Notes: generated by a model from the letters alone, not told the origin. Counted from the first letter of the stretch, positions 29,891 to 38,666 are shown. The stretch: DNA of 64,000 bases from CAYZJD01 sp964483455 (GCA_964483455.1 CAZACK010000012.1:5522-69521), one strand, 5' to 3'. Numbers and translations: made by a program.

Positions 29891-32612
29891 TTTGCTGAAA
29901 CACATAGCGCCCGGACGAGATCGCGTACACCATCCCGCCGTCTTCCATGCGAAGGAATTGTACTCCCTCGCCTTGCGTGACCGGAGCAGCCGCTGCGGCG
30001 GGAACGAACACGGTCGCGGTTGTGTTGGCGGGAATCGTGACCGAGAGTTCGAAAGAACCACCGTCTCTCTTCCAATGGCTGACGATCTTCCCCCGAATGG
30101 AATCGAAGCTCGCCTTGACCCAAGTCACGTCGCCAACGGGCTCCGGTTTGATGATGATCTTTTTGAAGCCAGGTCCGGCCGGGTCGCCGCCGATGCCCGC
30201 CAGGTCGCGATAGAACCACTCCATGATCTGGCCGAGCATGAAATGGTTCTGCGAGGAACGGGGGTCGGCATTCCAGGCTTCAGTCAGGCTCGTCGCGCCC
30301 ATCTTCAACTGGTAGCCATAGCCGGGTTTCTCCGACTGGTTGTTCATGTCGAAAATCACTTCCGACCGCCCGCCATCTGCCAGGGCGCGCAGCAGATAGC
30401 GATAGCCGACATCGCCGGCCGTCAGGGCGTTGCCTCGTTGCCGCACTTCCCTGACAACGGCCTTCAGCACGGCGGTCCGATGCCCGGGTTCCACCAGCCC
30501 CATGACCAGCGGGATGGAATTCGCCGTCTGCGACCCGCCGGCATACTGGCCGGTCGCTGCGTCGAAGAACTTCCGGTTGAAGGCCTCGCGGATTTGGGCA
30601 GAGAGGTTCTCGTACTGCTTCACATCGCTCGCTTTGCCCAACAGCGACGCAGCCTGGGCCAGAATCCTCGCGTCGTAGTAGTAGAACGCCGTCGCCGTGA
30701 GCGCCACCGGCGTGAGTTGGGCCACTCCCGGCGGTTTCGGACCGATGTCGTACCAGTCGCCGAGCCCGTGGGAGACGATGTGGCCGTCCGCCCGCGAGCC
30801 GAGGTAGGCGACGTAGCGCTTCATGCCCTCGTAATGACGGCGAAGCAATTCCAGGTCGCCCGTCCACTGGTATTGCTGCCAGGGAACAATGACGTATGCG
30901 CTCCCCCATTCCGGCGAGTCGCGGAAGCCGCCCTCGAAAGCGGTGTATTCCGGCGCGATGTCCGGCACGAGGCCGTTGTCGAGCTGGCTGTCGGCCATGT
31001 CGGACATGCCCTTGGTGAACAGCCGCGCCAGGTCGAACTCGTAGCGCAGCGACGGCCCGTTGAGGTGGTATTCCTCGAGCCAGCCGAGCCGCTCGCGGTG
31101 CGGGCAATCGGTCATCACGCTGACCATGTTGCTTCGCTGCGCCCAGCGCACGAGCCTGTGGATGCGGTTGAACAGTTCGTTCGAGCACGCGAACTCGCCG
31201 ACCGGTGGCGATGCCGAATGCACCACCACGCCTTCGAGAGTCTCTACCAGCGGAAGCTCGCCGCCTGCCTCCGGCGCCGAGCGCTCCACCTGCAAATAGC
31301 GCGAGCCGTGATAGAAGAACCTGGGAAACCACGTCTCGCTGCCGCCGCCCGCCAGCGTGTATTGCCAGTAGACCGGCCCGCCGCGATGCGCCGACGACGG
31401 ATCCACCGAGCCGTCCGGGTGCAGCAGCTCGGAGGGAATGATGCGCACGACCGCGCCCGCCGGCCCGCGCACTGTGATGCGCGGGATCAGAGCGGCGTTC
31501 TGGCCCAGGTCGTACACCGCCACGCCTTCGGACAGCGGCTTTATGCTGACCGGCTTTAGCACGTCGAACGTCCGGATGGGCGGGGCGGCGGCGGAAAGTC
31601 CCTTGAGCTTCCCACCGGGACCGCCGACAATCTGCGCCGCCTGCCACGTCGAGTCGTCGAAGCCGGGTTGGGCCCAGCCCCGCTGTTCCAGCCGCGCGTC
31701 ATGATCCTCGCCGCCGAACGCACAGGAAAACGTGATCGGGCCGGGGCTGGTGCGCCACTGCTCGTCGCTGCCGATGACTTCCGCCTCTCCGCCGGCGTAT
31801 TCCAGTCGCAGATGCACAATGGCCTTGAGTGGGCCGAACGATCCCTTGAACTTGATGTAGCGCCCGCCCTTGACGTTGTACATTCCGTTGGCGAGGAACA
31901 GTCCGACGGCGTTCGGCCCTTCGCGCACCAGCGGCGTCAGGTCGAGCGTGTCGTAAAGACAGGTCTTGTCGTATTTCGTCCAGCCGGGCGACAGCAGATC
32001 CTCGCCCGCCTTGCGCCCGTTGACCGACAACTCGTAATGGCCGAGACCGGAAACGTGCGCGACGGCGCGCTTGAGTCCAGGCTTCACGTTGAACTCGCGG
32101 CGCAGCAGCAAAGTCTCGGAGCCGGTACGGGCCGCGATCCAGTTCGCCTTCCAGTCGGCTTGGCTCAGCAGGCCCATGGTCCACGACACCGGCCGGCTCC
32201 AGGCCGACGCTTTGCCATTCTGGTCCCAGGAGCGCACCTTCCAATAGACTTGCTGGGAGGATTGCAGCGGCCGGCCGCCATAGGGAATCTGGATGGTCTC
32301 CTCGGAGGTCACCTTGCCGCTGTCCCAGAGATCACCTTTGTCCCGAGCCAGAACCTCCTCGGAGGAGGCGGCGAGAATCCGGTACGCCGCCTGGCGGCGG
32401 CCGCGCTTCGAACTTTCGATCTTCCAGAACAGGCGGGGAGCAACCGTGTCCACCCCAAGTGGGTCCGAAGTGTATTCGCAACGCAGGTCCGTAACGTCGT
32501 AATCCGCCGTCGCGGCGGCCGGCGTCTGCCGCGCGCCGATTTCGATGCTCGCGATCACCGTCAGGGCCAGTGCGCCAATAAGAGCCTCGGATCTCCGCGT
32601 CATACCGTGCAT
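29871..32612 (-). CDS. secreted GH78-family rhamnosidase, divergent active-site motif
   Basis: A 913-residue protein with a signal peptide (ALIGALALTVIASIEIGA) and the same layout as the downstream GH78 enzyme: N-terminal sandwich (LRCEYTSDPLGVDTVAPRLFW), rhamnosidase N domain (HVSGLGHYELSVNGRKAGED) and a six-hairpin barrel. The active-site segment reads DCPHRERLGWLEEYHLNGP instead of DCPQRDERLGWTGDAQ, so its specificity may differ from its neighbour. The C-terminal TDGSFE-type sandwich ends IPANTTATVFVPAAA. The last codons (NGDRLR and stop) lie inside an inverted repeat and may have been added by it. First gene of the operon; AAGG lies 4 nt before ATG 32612. Confidence 0.88.
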   Translation of the reverse strand: MHGMTRRSEALIGALALTVIASIEIGARQTPAAATADYDVTDLRCEYTSDPLGVDTVAPRLFWKIESSKRGRRQAAYRILAASSEEVLARDKGDLWDSGKVTSEETIQIPYGGRPLQSSQQVYWKVRSWDQNGKASAWSRPVSWTMGLLSQADWKANWIAARTGSETLLLRREFNVKPGLKRAVAHVSGLGHYELSVNGRKAGEDLLSPGWTKYDKTCLYDTLDLTPLVREGPNAVGLFLANGMYNVKGGRYIKFKGSFGPLKAIVHLRLEYAGGEAEVIGSDEQWRTSPGPITFSCAFGGEDHDARLEQRGWAQPGFDDSTWQAAQIVGGPGGKLKGLSAAAPPIRTFDVLKPVSIKPLSEGVAVYDLGQNAALIPRITVRGPAGAVVRIIPSELLHPDGSVDPSSAHRGGPVYWQYTLAGGGSETWFPRFFYHGSRYLQVERSAPEAGGELPLVETLEGVVVHSASPPVGEFACSNELFNRIHRLVRWAQRSNMVSVMTDCPHRERLGWLEEYHLNGPSLRYEFDLARLFTKGMSDMADSQLDNGLVPDIAPEYTAFEGGFRDSPEWGSAYVIVPWQQYQWTGDLELLRRHYEGMKRYVAYLGSRADGHIVSHGLGDWYDIGPKPPGVAQLTPVALTATAFYYYDARILAQAASLLGKASDVKQYENLSAQIREAFNRKFFDAATGQYAGGSQTANSIPLVMGLVEPGHRTAVLKAVVREVRQRGNALTAGDVGYRYLLRALADGGRSEVIFDMNNQSEKPGYGYQLKMGATSLTEAWNADPRSSQNHFMLGQIMEWFYRDLAGIGGDPAGPGFKKIIIKPEPVGDVTWVKASFDSIRGKIVSHWKRDGGSFELSVTIPANTTATVFVPAAAAAPVTQGEGVQFLRMEDGGMVYAISSGRYVFQQNGDRLR

Positions 32613-32624
32613 CGAACCTTCCCT

Positions 32625-32645
32625 ATACCGTTTGCCAAACGGTAT
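32625..32645. promoter_or_regulatory. 21-bp operator-like palindrome at the rhamnosidase operon promoter
   Basis: ATACCGTTTG-C-CAAACGGTAT is a perfect inverted repeat with one central base. It lies 12 bp upstream of the GH78 ATG and directly downstream of the -10 box at 32644-32649, the usual place for a repressor operator. LacI- or GntR-type regulators bind sites of this shape; no regulator gene lies next to it. Confidence 0.7.
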
Positions 32646-32649
32646 TGTA
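32644..32649 (-). promoter_or_regulatory. -10 box of the rhamnosidase operon
   Basis: TACAAT read leftward. It overlaps the outer edge of the palindrome by two bases and leaves a leader of about 25 nt before ATG 32612. I see no clear -35, which fits an activator or a weak promoter. The other 230 bp up to 32887 hold no gene. Confidence 0.5.
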
Positions 32650-32886
32650 TGGGATCTGTTCCTCGAGAACCTAACTGAACCAGAAAGCGGAAGGCGGGCG
32701 GCGGACGGCTGCCCGGAAGACTACTCGTCTGCCCGTTCGAAATCGAGATTGAAGCCGGCTTCTTGCGCGTAGCAGATCCTGGTCAGAGCGCGCGACGATC
32801 TGCAACTACTCGAACGGCTTGGCCGCGGTGAGGCTGGTGTCTGGCGTCTCATTTCGGATCACCCTACACTTTCCTTCGACACGCGG

Positions 32887-34002
32887 CTACAGCGCTTTGA
32901 CCGCCGCGCTCACCGGCTTCGACCCCACGGGGATCACGGTGAACAGCGGCGCCGAGCGGGTCCGCGTCGGCACCACCGCGGCGATGCGGATGACGGCGAT
33001 GTTCCCGGATCGCCGGTTCAGCACCAGCGCGAATTGATCGTCGGGCGTCACGGTGATGGAGCCCGGATCGGCGCCCACGGCCACGGTGGCGATGGCGCGG
33101 CTGGTTTCGATGTCAAGGATGGTCACATCTCCAGTGGCGGGATTGGCGACGAAAAGGTAGCCGTCGCCCGGCGAGGCGGAGGCGGCCATCGCGCCGGGCG
33201 CGCGTCCGGCCAGCACCGTCTGCGCGACTTCGGTGCTGTACGGATAGACGACTGCAACGGCGTCCATGCCTTCGCCGGAAAGGAACAACTGGCCGCCGTC
33301 CGCTTTGAAGCAGAAGTTGTCGGGCCGCACGGCCAGGGGGAGGCGCGTGACCGTCTTGCCGGATTCCGTTTCGAGGATGACAAGGGCGCGCTGCGGATCG
33401 CCGACGAGCAGGTGCTTGCCGTCGGATCGGAACCTGACCTTGCCACCGCCCGAGGAGGCTCGCGCCTGGACGGCCGCCCGGCCACCGGCGAGGTCCAGGA
33501 TGGACACGGTCCCGTCCTTGCAGCTCACCGCGCACCACGGCTCGCGGGCGGAGAGATCGAAATCCACGGGCGCGGCCGGCAGCGGAATGCGTCGCGACGG
33601 CCGCAGCGACTCGACGTCGAGGCGCAAAAGTTCGCGCGGTTCGCGGCAGAGCGCCCAGAGCGAGGCGCCATCGGGGGCCAGGCGCATCGAGATCACGCCG
33701 CGCGCCACCCGCGCCTTCCTTCGATAGGCAAGGACGCCGGGGTCGACCTCGTGAACCACGCCGGTGTCGGGCGTGAGCACGTAGACCGCATCGCGCGCCG
33801 GGTGAGCGAGCACCGCGGACGGCTTGCCATCGACCGGGATGCGCCGCGCCAGCGTGAATGTCTCCATGTCGACGGCGGCCACGGCTCCGCCTTCTTCATT
33901 GGCGACGAAAGCGTAGCCCGGAAATCCGACGACCTTCTTGCGCCCGCACCCCCAGGCCGCCACCAGGCAGGCGGCGACGGCGCTGCGTCTGCCGATCACC
34001 AC
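32887..34002 (-). CDS. YVTN-family beta-propeller lipoprotein
   Basis: A 371-residue lipoprotein with a lipobox-like VAAWGC near residue 16. The mature chain is a seven-bladed propeller with recurring blade motifs of the YVTN/cytochrome-D1-like type: YAFVANEEGGAVAAVDMET, GYLFVANPATGDVTILDIET and FALVLNRRSGNIAVIRIA. Such proteins act as surface or periplasmic binding scaffolds; ligand and pathway are unknown. The GTG start at 34002 has TACAAT only 6 nt upstream and no Shine-Dalgarno. Frames upstream of this point do not encode a signal peptide. Confidence 0.75.
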   Translation of the reverse strand: MVIGRRSAVAACLVAAWGCGRKKVVGFPGYAFVANEEGGAVAAVDMETFTLARRIPVDGKPSAVLAHPARDAVYVLTPDTGVVHEVDPGVLAYRRKARVARGVISMRLAPDGASLWALCREPRELLRLDVESLRPSRRIPLPAAPVDFDLSAREPWCAVSCKDGTVSILDLAGGRAAVQARASSGGGKVRFRSDGKHLLVGDPQRALVILETESGKTVTRLPLAVRPDNFCFKADGGQLFLSGEGMDAVAVVYPYSTEVAQTVLAGRAPGAMAASASPGDGYLFVANPATGDVTILDIETSRAIATVAVGADPGSITVTPDDQFALVLNRRSGNIAVIRIAAVVPTRTRSAPLFTVIPVGSKPVSAAVKAL

Positions 34003-34008
34003 GGACTC

Positions 34009-34014
34009 ATTGTA
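34009..34014 (-). promoter_or_regulatory. -10 box for the propeller lipoprotein, leaderless type
   Basis: TACAAT read leftward, 6 nt before GTG 34002; no Shine-Dalgarno lies between. Confidence 0.45.
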
Positions 34015-34087
34015 GAGTAGCGGCGACGCGCCGAGGCAAGAACCGAAATCCGCTGTGAACGGGTAGACTCGAACTGGATGCCCTTGT

Positions 34088-34093
34088 GATAAT
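34088..34093 (+). promoter_or_regulatory. -10 box for the DUF1801 gene, leaderless type
   Basis: GATAAT with 6 nt to ATG 34100. The spacing matches the divergent propeller promoter 74 bp away. Confidence 0.45.
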
Positions 34094-34099
34094 GGCCGG

Positions 34100-34510
34100 A
34101 TGAAGCGACCGATTTCCGATAAGCCCCTTCCGTCCGTGAAGGGCAGCGCTGCGCCGAGAAACGTGGACGAATACCTCGCCAGCGTCCCGGAACCCGCTCG
34201 CAGCACCTTGAACAGGGTTCGGGCGGTGATTCGGTCCGCGGTGCCACCGGAGGCCACCGAGGCCATCAGCTATCGGATCCCGACGTTCAAGTACAAAGGA
34301 CCGCTGCTGGGTTTCGCGGCGTTTTCAAGCCATTGCAGTCTGTTTGTCATGGATGGGTCGGTGCTGGAGGCGTTTCAGAACGAGCTCAAGAATTTCCCTG
34401 CATCCAAGGGCACCGTCCGCTTCCCCGTGGACAAGCCGCTGCCAGCCGCTCTGGTAAGGAAGCTGGTGAAGGCGCGGATCGCGCAGCAGGAACAGAAGAA
34501 GCGGCGCTGA
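34100..34510 (+). CDS. DUF1801 (YdhG-like) family protein
   Basis: A 136-residue protein. The segments NVDEYLASVPEPARSTLNRV, EAISYRIPTFKYKG and GFAAFSSHCSLF are the DUF1801 pattern; the C-terminus is strongly basic. B. subtilis homologues (YdhG/Fra) are described as frataxin-like iron chaperones, but that function should not be assumed here. The gene is divergent from the propeller lipoprotein, and its stop is followed after 3 bp by an 8-bp tandem repeat. Confidence 0.85.
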   Translation: MKRPISDKPLPSVKGSAAPRNVDEYLASVPEPARSTLNRVRAVIRSAVPPEATEAISYRIPTFKYKGPLLGFAAFSSHCSLFVMDGSVLEAFQNELKNFPASKGTVRFPVDKPLPAALVRKLVKARIAQQEQKKRR

Positions 34511-34513
34511 CAG

Positions 34514-34561
34514 CGGTTGCACGGTTGTGCGGTTACGCGGTTGTTCGGTTGCTCGGTTGGG
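34514..34561. repeat. six-unit 8-bp tandem repeat (CGGTTGNN)
   Basis: Six contiguous octamers: CGGTTGCA, CGGTTGTG, CGGTTACG, CGGTTGTT, CGGTTGCT, CGGTTGGG. Five of six keep CGGTTG. It lies between the DUF1801 stop and a decayed DinB-like gene. Confidence 0.85.
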
Positions 34562-34856
34562 CTACGCCGCGTCCCTCCCGGCCCACAGATTCATGGTGTT
34601 CAGTTCCACGCGGCCGCAGGCCTTCAGGTAGAGGAACAACTGCATGCGATAGGCAGCATAGTGGCCTAGGACCAAATTGACGATCCACGAGCCCCGGCTG
34701 GCCCTGCTTCCGAACAGCCTGCCAGTCGGCCCGCCACGCTTCGAGAGCGAACGCTCCGGCCTTGACGGCGCGGAGGTGGATCGGGCCCATGATCACCTGG
34801 TACTGAAGCATTTCCAGCATGCTGCGCTGTTTGGCACGTGGGCCCGGTGAGCCCAT
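34562..34856 (-). pseudogene. decayed DinB-like gene, frameshifted
   Basis: In the frame ending at the TAG at 34562-34564 the translation LFGSRASRGSWIVNLVLGHY then AAYRMQLFLYLKACGR and ELNTMNLWAGRDAA resembles the C-terminal helices of DinB/YfiT-family proteins, a four-helix thiol- or metal-binding fold. Upstream coding continues only in another frame (ending at 34533), so at least one frameshift has occurred. No start codon fits the readable fragment. It may be a remnant of a lost gene beside the tandem repeat. A search with the joined frames is needed to confirm the family. Confidence 0.45.
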
Positions 34857-34883
34857 TCACGGGCGGGGGTCAGGCGGACAACC

Positions 34884-35765
34884 TCACGCTTCCGCCCACT
34901 GTCGTTTAAGATACTTCAGGGCCCGGCCGAGAGCGGCTTCCGGAGTGTCGGTGGCGCCGGATTCGACCGTCAGCCATCCCGCATATCCCCACTTCTTCAG
35001 CTCACGGAACGCCGGCCGGTAATCGTAGGAGAGCGATCCTGGCTCGGTCCGCTTTACGGGATCGGCGAGATGGACGTAGGCGGTGTGCTTTCCATGGCGG
35101 GCAAGAGTCTCGGCGACATCCTTCTCCTCCGCCGTCATGTGGTAAAAATCGCTGAGCAGCTTGAATCCCGGCTCGCCGACGGTCCGGATAATGTCGGCGC
35201 CGTGACTTTGCAGGTTCATGTAGTGCGTTTCCTTGCGGGTCAGCGGCTCGAGGAGAAGCGTCACGCCCGTGCGCCTGACATCCGGCGCAAGCTGCTTCAG
35301 GGCCGCCACAAGGAGCCGGTCCTCGATCTCGCGCGGCGTCATCACCGGAGACAGATCCTGAAACTGGTTTGGTCCGAAAACGGGGACTTCAATCACGGCA
35401 TCGGCCTTCAACTCCCGGGCCATCTCCAGCCGCCGGCGGTCGAGTTCCAGGGCCTCCGCGCGCTTCGCTGGGTCCGTGTTCAACAATTGCAGCGATCCGA
35501 CAATCGCGCTGACAGCAATGCCCGTCCCCTGGAGTTCCTTCAGGATGGAAGCCGCCGGCTGATTCAGCCACTCAGGGCCGAGCTCAATGCCGTCGTAGCC
35601 GAGACGGTGAAGCAACAGCGCTCTCTCGCGGAGACCGGCCTTCGGCAGCGGTCCGCGCACGCCGTATCGTACGGTAAAGGCCTGGGCAGTCATTCGGAGT
35701 TCCTGAACGAGGCCGGTGGCGGAGGCGAGCAGCAGCCGGCGCCTGGTCGTTGTTTCCATCTTCAT
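34884..35765 (-). CDS. sugar phosphate isomerase/epimerase-like TIM barrel, probably exported
   Basis: A 293-residue xylose-isomerase-like TIM barrel (LGYDGIELGPEW, ADAVIEVPVFGP, VTLLLEPLTRKETHYMN, FKLLSDFYHMTAEEK, YVHLADP, GWLTVESGATD). These strand ends provide Glu, Asp and His metal ligands. The N-terminus has TTRRRLLLASATGL, similar to a Tat leader although the second Arg context is imperfect, so periplasmic export is possible. The start at 35765 has GAGGAG 6 nt upstream. The substrate is unknown. It is unrelated in sequence detail to the TIM barrel next to asnS. Confidence 0.78.
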   Translation of the reverse strand: MKMETTTRRRLLLASATGLVQELRMTAQAFTVRYGVRGPLPKAGLRERALLLHRLGYDGIELGPEWLNQPAASILKELQGTGIAVSAIVGSLQLLNTDPAKRAEALELDRRRLEMARELKADAVIEVPVFGPNQFQDLSPVMTPREIEDRLLVAALKQLAPDVRRTGVTLLLEPLTRKETHYMNLQSHGADIIRTVGEPGFKLLSDFYHMTAEEKDVAETLARHGKHTAYVHLADPVKRTEPGSLSYDYRPAFRELKKWGYAGWLTVESGATDTPEAALGRALKYLKRQWAEA

Positions 35766-35923
35766 GACGCTCCTCTTGATGGCAGCTTCGCCGTTATTCT
35801 ACTTGAGAACCGGGGCTCGGCGGCTCGCAGGCAATAGCGCCCGCGCCACTCTCACGCTTCTCTCCGTATCTCATTGAAAGTAAATGGATAGGGCTGGCAC
35901 TGCATTGAAGAGGAGGGGCGACT

Positions 35924-36973
35924 GTGCTAGCCTTAGCCGTAGCATTCATGAATTTTCGGTCCCTGTTCAGTCTGTTTTCATCCGATCTGGCGATTGACCT
36001 CGGCACGGCCAACACGCTGGTCTTCGCCCGCGGCAAAGGCATCGTGGTGAACGAGCCCTCGATCGTGGCCATCAACAAGAACACCGGCGAGGTGGAGGCG
36101 GTGGGCAAGGAGGCCAAAGAGATGCTCGGCCGGACGCCGGGCAACATTGTGGCCATCCGTCCGATGAAGGACGGGGTGATCGCCGACTTCAAGGTCACCG
36201 AGCGGATGCTGACCTACTTCATCCAGAAGGCGCACGGGCGACGCGTGCTGGTGCATCCGCGCATCGTGATCGGGGTGCCAAGCGAGATCACGCAGGTCGA
36301 AAAGAGGGCGGTGGTCGATTCGGCCTACCGCGCCAAGGCGAGCGAAGTCCACCTGGTCGAGCAGTCGATGGTGGCCGCCATCGGCGCCGGCCTGCCGATC
36401 ACCGAGCCGTCAGGGAACATGGTGGTGGACATCGGCGGCGGCACCACCGATGTCGCCGTCATCTCCCTTTCGGGCATCGTCTATTCACGGTCAGTGCGGG
36501 TGGCCGGCAACGAGATGGACGACGCCATCATGCAGTACCTCAAACGGAAGTACAACCTGCTGATCGGCGAGCGGACCGCCGAGCAGATCAAGATTCAGAT
36601 CGGCTCGGCCTACGCGCTGGACAAGCCGATCACCATGGAGATCAAGGGCCGCAACCTGATCCAGGGCGTGCCGCGGACCATTACTGTCGACGACAGCGAA
36701 ATCCGCGAGGCGCTGGCCGAGTGTGTGGCCACCATCATGAACGCGATTCGCGTCGCCCTGGAGCGCACGCCGCCGGAGCTCAGCGCCGACATCAGCGACC
36801 GGGGCATTGTGCTCACCGGCGGCGGGGCGCTGCTGAAGAACCTCGACAAGCGCATTCGGGAGGAAACGGGGCTGCCTGTTTCCATTGCGGAAGACCCGCT
36901 GGCTTCCGTGGTTCTGGGAACGGGCAAGATGCTCACGGATTTCAGGCTGCTGCGCAAGATCTCCCTGGAGTAG
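35924..36973 (+). CDS. mreB: rod-shape determining protein MreB
   Basis: A 349-residue actin homologue. The phosphate-1 motif is DLGTANTLVF, phosphate-2 is VVDIGGGTTDVAVISLSG, the connect region and the adenosine motif IVLTGGGALLKNLDK are intact. MreB polymers guide cell-wall synthesis under the inner membrane. Start choice: GTG 35924 has AGGAGG at 35911-35916 with 7 nt spacing, whereas ATG 35948, which gives the more usual N-terminus MNFRSLFSLF, has no ribosome site. It is the first gene of the operon mreB-mreC-mreD-mrdA-rodA. Confidence 0.96.
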   Translation: MLALAVAFMNFRSLFSLFSSDLAIDLGTANTLVFARGKGIVVNEPSIVAINKNTGEVEAVGKEAKEMLGRTPGNIVAIRPMKDGVIADFKVTERMLTYFIQKAHGRRVLVHPRIVIGVPSEITQVEKRAVVDSAYRAKASEVHLVEQSMVAAIGAGLPITEPSGNMVVDIGGGTTDVAVISLSGIVYSRSVRVAGNEMDDAIMQYLKRKYNLLIGERTAEQIKIQIGSAYALDKPITMEIKGRNLIQGVPRTITVDDSEIREALAECVATIMNAIRVALERTPPELSADISDRGIVLTGGGALLKNLDKRIREETGLPVSIAEDPLASVVLGTGKMLTDFRLLRKISLE

Positions 36974-36992
36974 GCAGCTCCGAAGCCGCCTT

Positions 36993-38093
36993 ATGGACAC
37001 GTTGCTCAGCCGGTATCGCAACGTCACGGTCCTGATTGTGGTCCTGCTCGCCCAGCTCATTCTGCTCGCTTACCAGGTAAAGACCGGAGAGGACGTGCGG
37101 CTGATCCGCGTCTGGGCGGTGTCGGCCATCACCCCGCTGGCGCGGCTGGTCGAAGCCGGCAGGGCCCAGGTGACGCGTTTCGTCGAGAACTATTTTGCGC
37201 TGGTGGATGTGCGCGAGCATAACCGGCGCCTGGAATCCGAGCTTGGCCGCCTCAAGATGGAGAACCAGTATCTTCGGACCGAGCTCGCCACCGCCGATCG
37301 CGCGCGGGCGCTGACCGCGTTCCAGAGCCGCCAGCCGTCGAGAATGGTGGCTGCCAGAATCATCGCCACCGGCGCTGGTCCGAACTCGAAGGTGGTGTTT
37401 GTGGACCGCGGCGCCGCGGCCGGCGTGCGGAAAGGGATGGCGGTGGTCACGCCGGAAGGCATCGTGGGCCGGGTGATGGCGGCGTATCCCAACGCGGCCC
37501 AGGTTCTGCTGGTGACCGACGCGAGTTTCGCGGCGGGCGTGGTAAGCCAGAAGCACAGGGTACAAGGAACGCTGAAAGGGACGGGCCGGTCGAGCTGCGT
37601 GGTTGACTACATCCAGGTCGAGGAACGAGTGGAGCCCGGCGAATGGTTCTTCACCTCCGGGGAAGACAGGGTATTTCCGCGGGGCCTGCCGGTCGGCCAG
37701 GTGACAAGCCTGGGCGCGGGGAAGACGTTCAAGGAAATCCACCTCCAGCCTAGCGGCTTCAGCAAGGGGATCGAGGAAGTGCTCGTGGTGTTGGAAGGGG
37801 TGCACCAGCCGGTACCCGAGATGGAGACCGCCTCGCCCGGCGCCTACATGCTCCCGGCGCCGCCCGAGGGGCAGCCGGAGACGCCGGCTGCTCAGAAAGG
37901 GCGTCCCTTCCTCGCAACCACCGAGGCGGACCGGATACGGGAGCAGTACAGGCGGATCGGGGACGCGCAGGGTCACGTCTACGGCGAAGGCAGCGCTCCG
38001 GATTTCAACTTCAAGCCGCCGGGCGAGGCCCCAGGGCCGTCGAATCCCCCGGGCGCAACCAGCGCAGCGCCAAAGCCTCCGGCGAATGACTAG
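36993..38093 (+). CDS. mreC: rod-shape determining protein MreC
   Basis: A 366-residue bitopic membrane protein. A short cytoplasmic N-terminus precedes one transmembrane helix (residues 11-27, VTVLIVVLLAQLILLAY), a coiled coil (about residues 65-100, REHNRRLESELGRLKMENQY) and the paired beta-barrel domains (MVAARIIATGAGPNSKVVFV, GMAVVTPEGIVGRV, HRVQGTLKGTG). A Pro-rich tail from about residue 265 is longer than in most MreC. It links MreB to periplasmic wall enzymes. It follows mreB by 19 bp and overlaps mreD by 8 bp. Confidence 0.94.
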   Translation: MDTLLSRYRNVTVLIVVLLAQLILLAYQVKTGEDVRLIRVWAVSAITPLARLVEAGRAQVTRFVENYFALVDVREHNRRLESELGRLKMENQYLRTELATADRARALTAFQSRQPSRMVAARIIATGAGPNSKVVFVDRGAAAGVRKGMAVVTPEGIVGRVMAAYPNAAQVLLVTDASFAAGVVSQKHRVQGTLKGTGRSSCVVDYIQVEERVEPGEWFFTSGEDRVFPRGLPVGQVTSLGAGKTFKEIHLQPSGFSKGIEEVLVVLEGVHQPVPEMETASPGAYMLPAPPEGQPETPAAQKGRPFLATTEADRIREQYRRIGDAQGHVYGEGSAPDFNFKPPGEAPGPSNPPGATSAAPKPPAND

Positions 38094-38622
38094 GTACAAC
38101 GAGGTGCTTGCCCCTGGCCGGCGCCGGACCGGCCGCTTGAGGAAGTACCGGCCGTGGGCGTTGTTCGCCGTCCCGCTGACGGCGATTCTCTTTCAGGTGT
38201 ACGTCCCGCGATTCTTCGAGTTCCTCTCCAACCTCGACCTTCCTCTGCTGGCTACCGTCTACTTCGCGGTGCTGCGGCGGAACCCAATCGAGGGACTGCT
38301 CACCGGAGCGAGCATCGGCCTGGTGCAGGACTCGTTGTCGAACCTGCCGCTGGGGGTTTTCGGGATGGTGAAGACACTGGTTGGATTCACCGCCGCGTCC
38401 ATCAGCGTTCGCTTCGACGTGGAGCGAGGTCCGGTGCGCATGGCTCTGGGAACGTTCTTCTATCTCCTTCACTACGTCGCCTACTGGGGAGTTGGCAGAT
38501 CGCTGCTCGGCCAGGGCGGAGAATTGACGCTGCTCCGCCCGCTGGCTGTCGCCCTGCTGAATGGGCTGGTGGCCGCGCCGCTGTTCGGGCTTTTCGATAG
38601 ACTGAGGAAAAGCGATGAGTAA
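38086..38622 (+). CDS. mreD: rod-shape determining protein MreD
   Basis: A 178-residue membrane protein with about five hydrophobic helices (for example WALFAVPLTAILFQVYV and MALGTFFYLLHYVAYWG). Segments NPIEGLLTGASIGLVQDSLS and LGVFGMVKTLVGF fit MreD. It overlaps mreC by 8 bp and precedes the PBP2 gene, the conserved order. MreD helps MreC set the activity of the elongasome. Confidence 0.88.
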   Translation: MTRYNEVLAPGRRRTGRLRKYRPWALFAVPLTAILFQVYVPRFFEFLSNLDLPLLATVYFAVLRRNPIEGLLTGASIGLVQDSLSNLPLGVFGMVKTLVGFTAASISVRFDVERGPVRMALGTFFYLLHYVAYWGVGRSLLGQGGELTLLRPLAVALLNGLVAAPLFGLFDRLRKSDE

Positions 38623-38630
38623 GTTCGTTC

Positions 38631-38666
38631 ACCACCGAGACACCGAGTACACAGAGGTGTCTCTGG
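38631..38666. repeat. partial copy of the intergenic palindromic repeat (copy A)
   Basis: ACCACCGAGACACCGAGTAC followed by ACAGAGGTGTCTCTGG forms a stem between CCGAGACACC and GGTGTCTCTGG. It belongs to the same family as the copies at 46382-46447 and 51908-51971, and sits in the 80-bp gap between mreD and mrdA. Confidence 0.6.

Noticed and set aside
29892..31559. A 555-codon plus-strand frame opposite the first GH78 gene
   Set aside because: No recognisable motif or ribosome site, and it lies wholly inside a well-supported gene.
35891..35910. TGGCAC...TTGA before mreB as a sigma-54 promoter
   Set aside because: The -12 element should be TTGC but is TTGA, and it overlaps the ribosome site region, leaving no proper transcription start.
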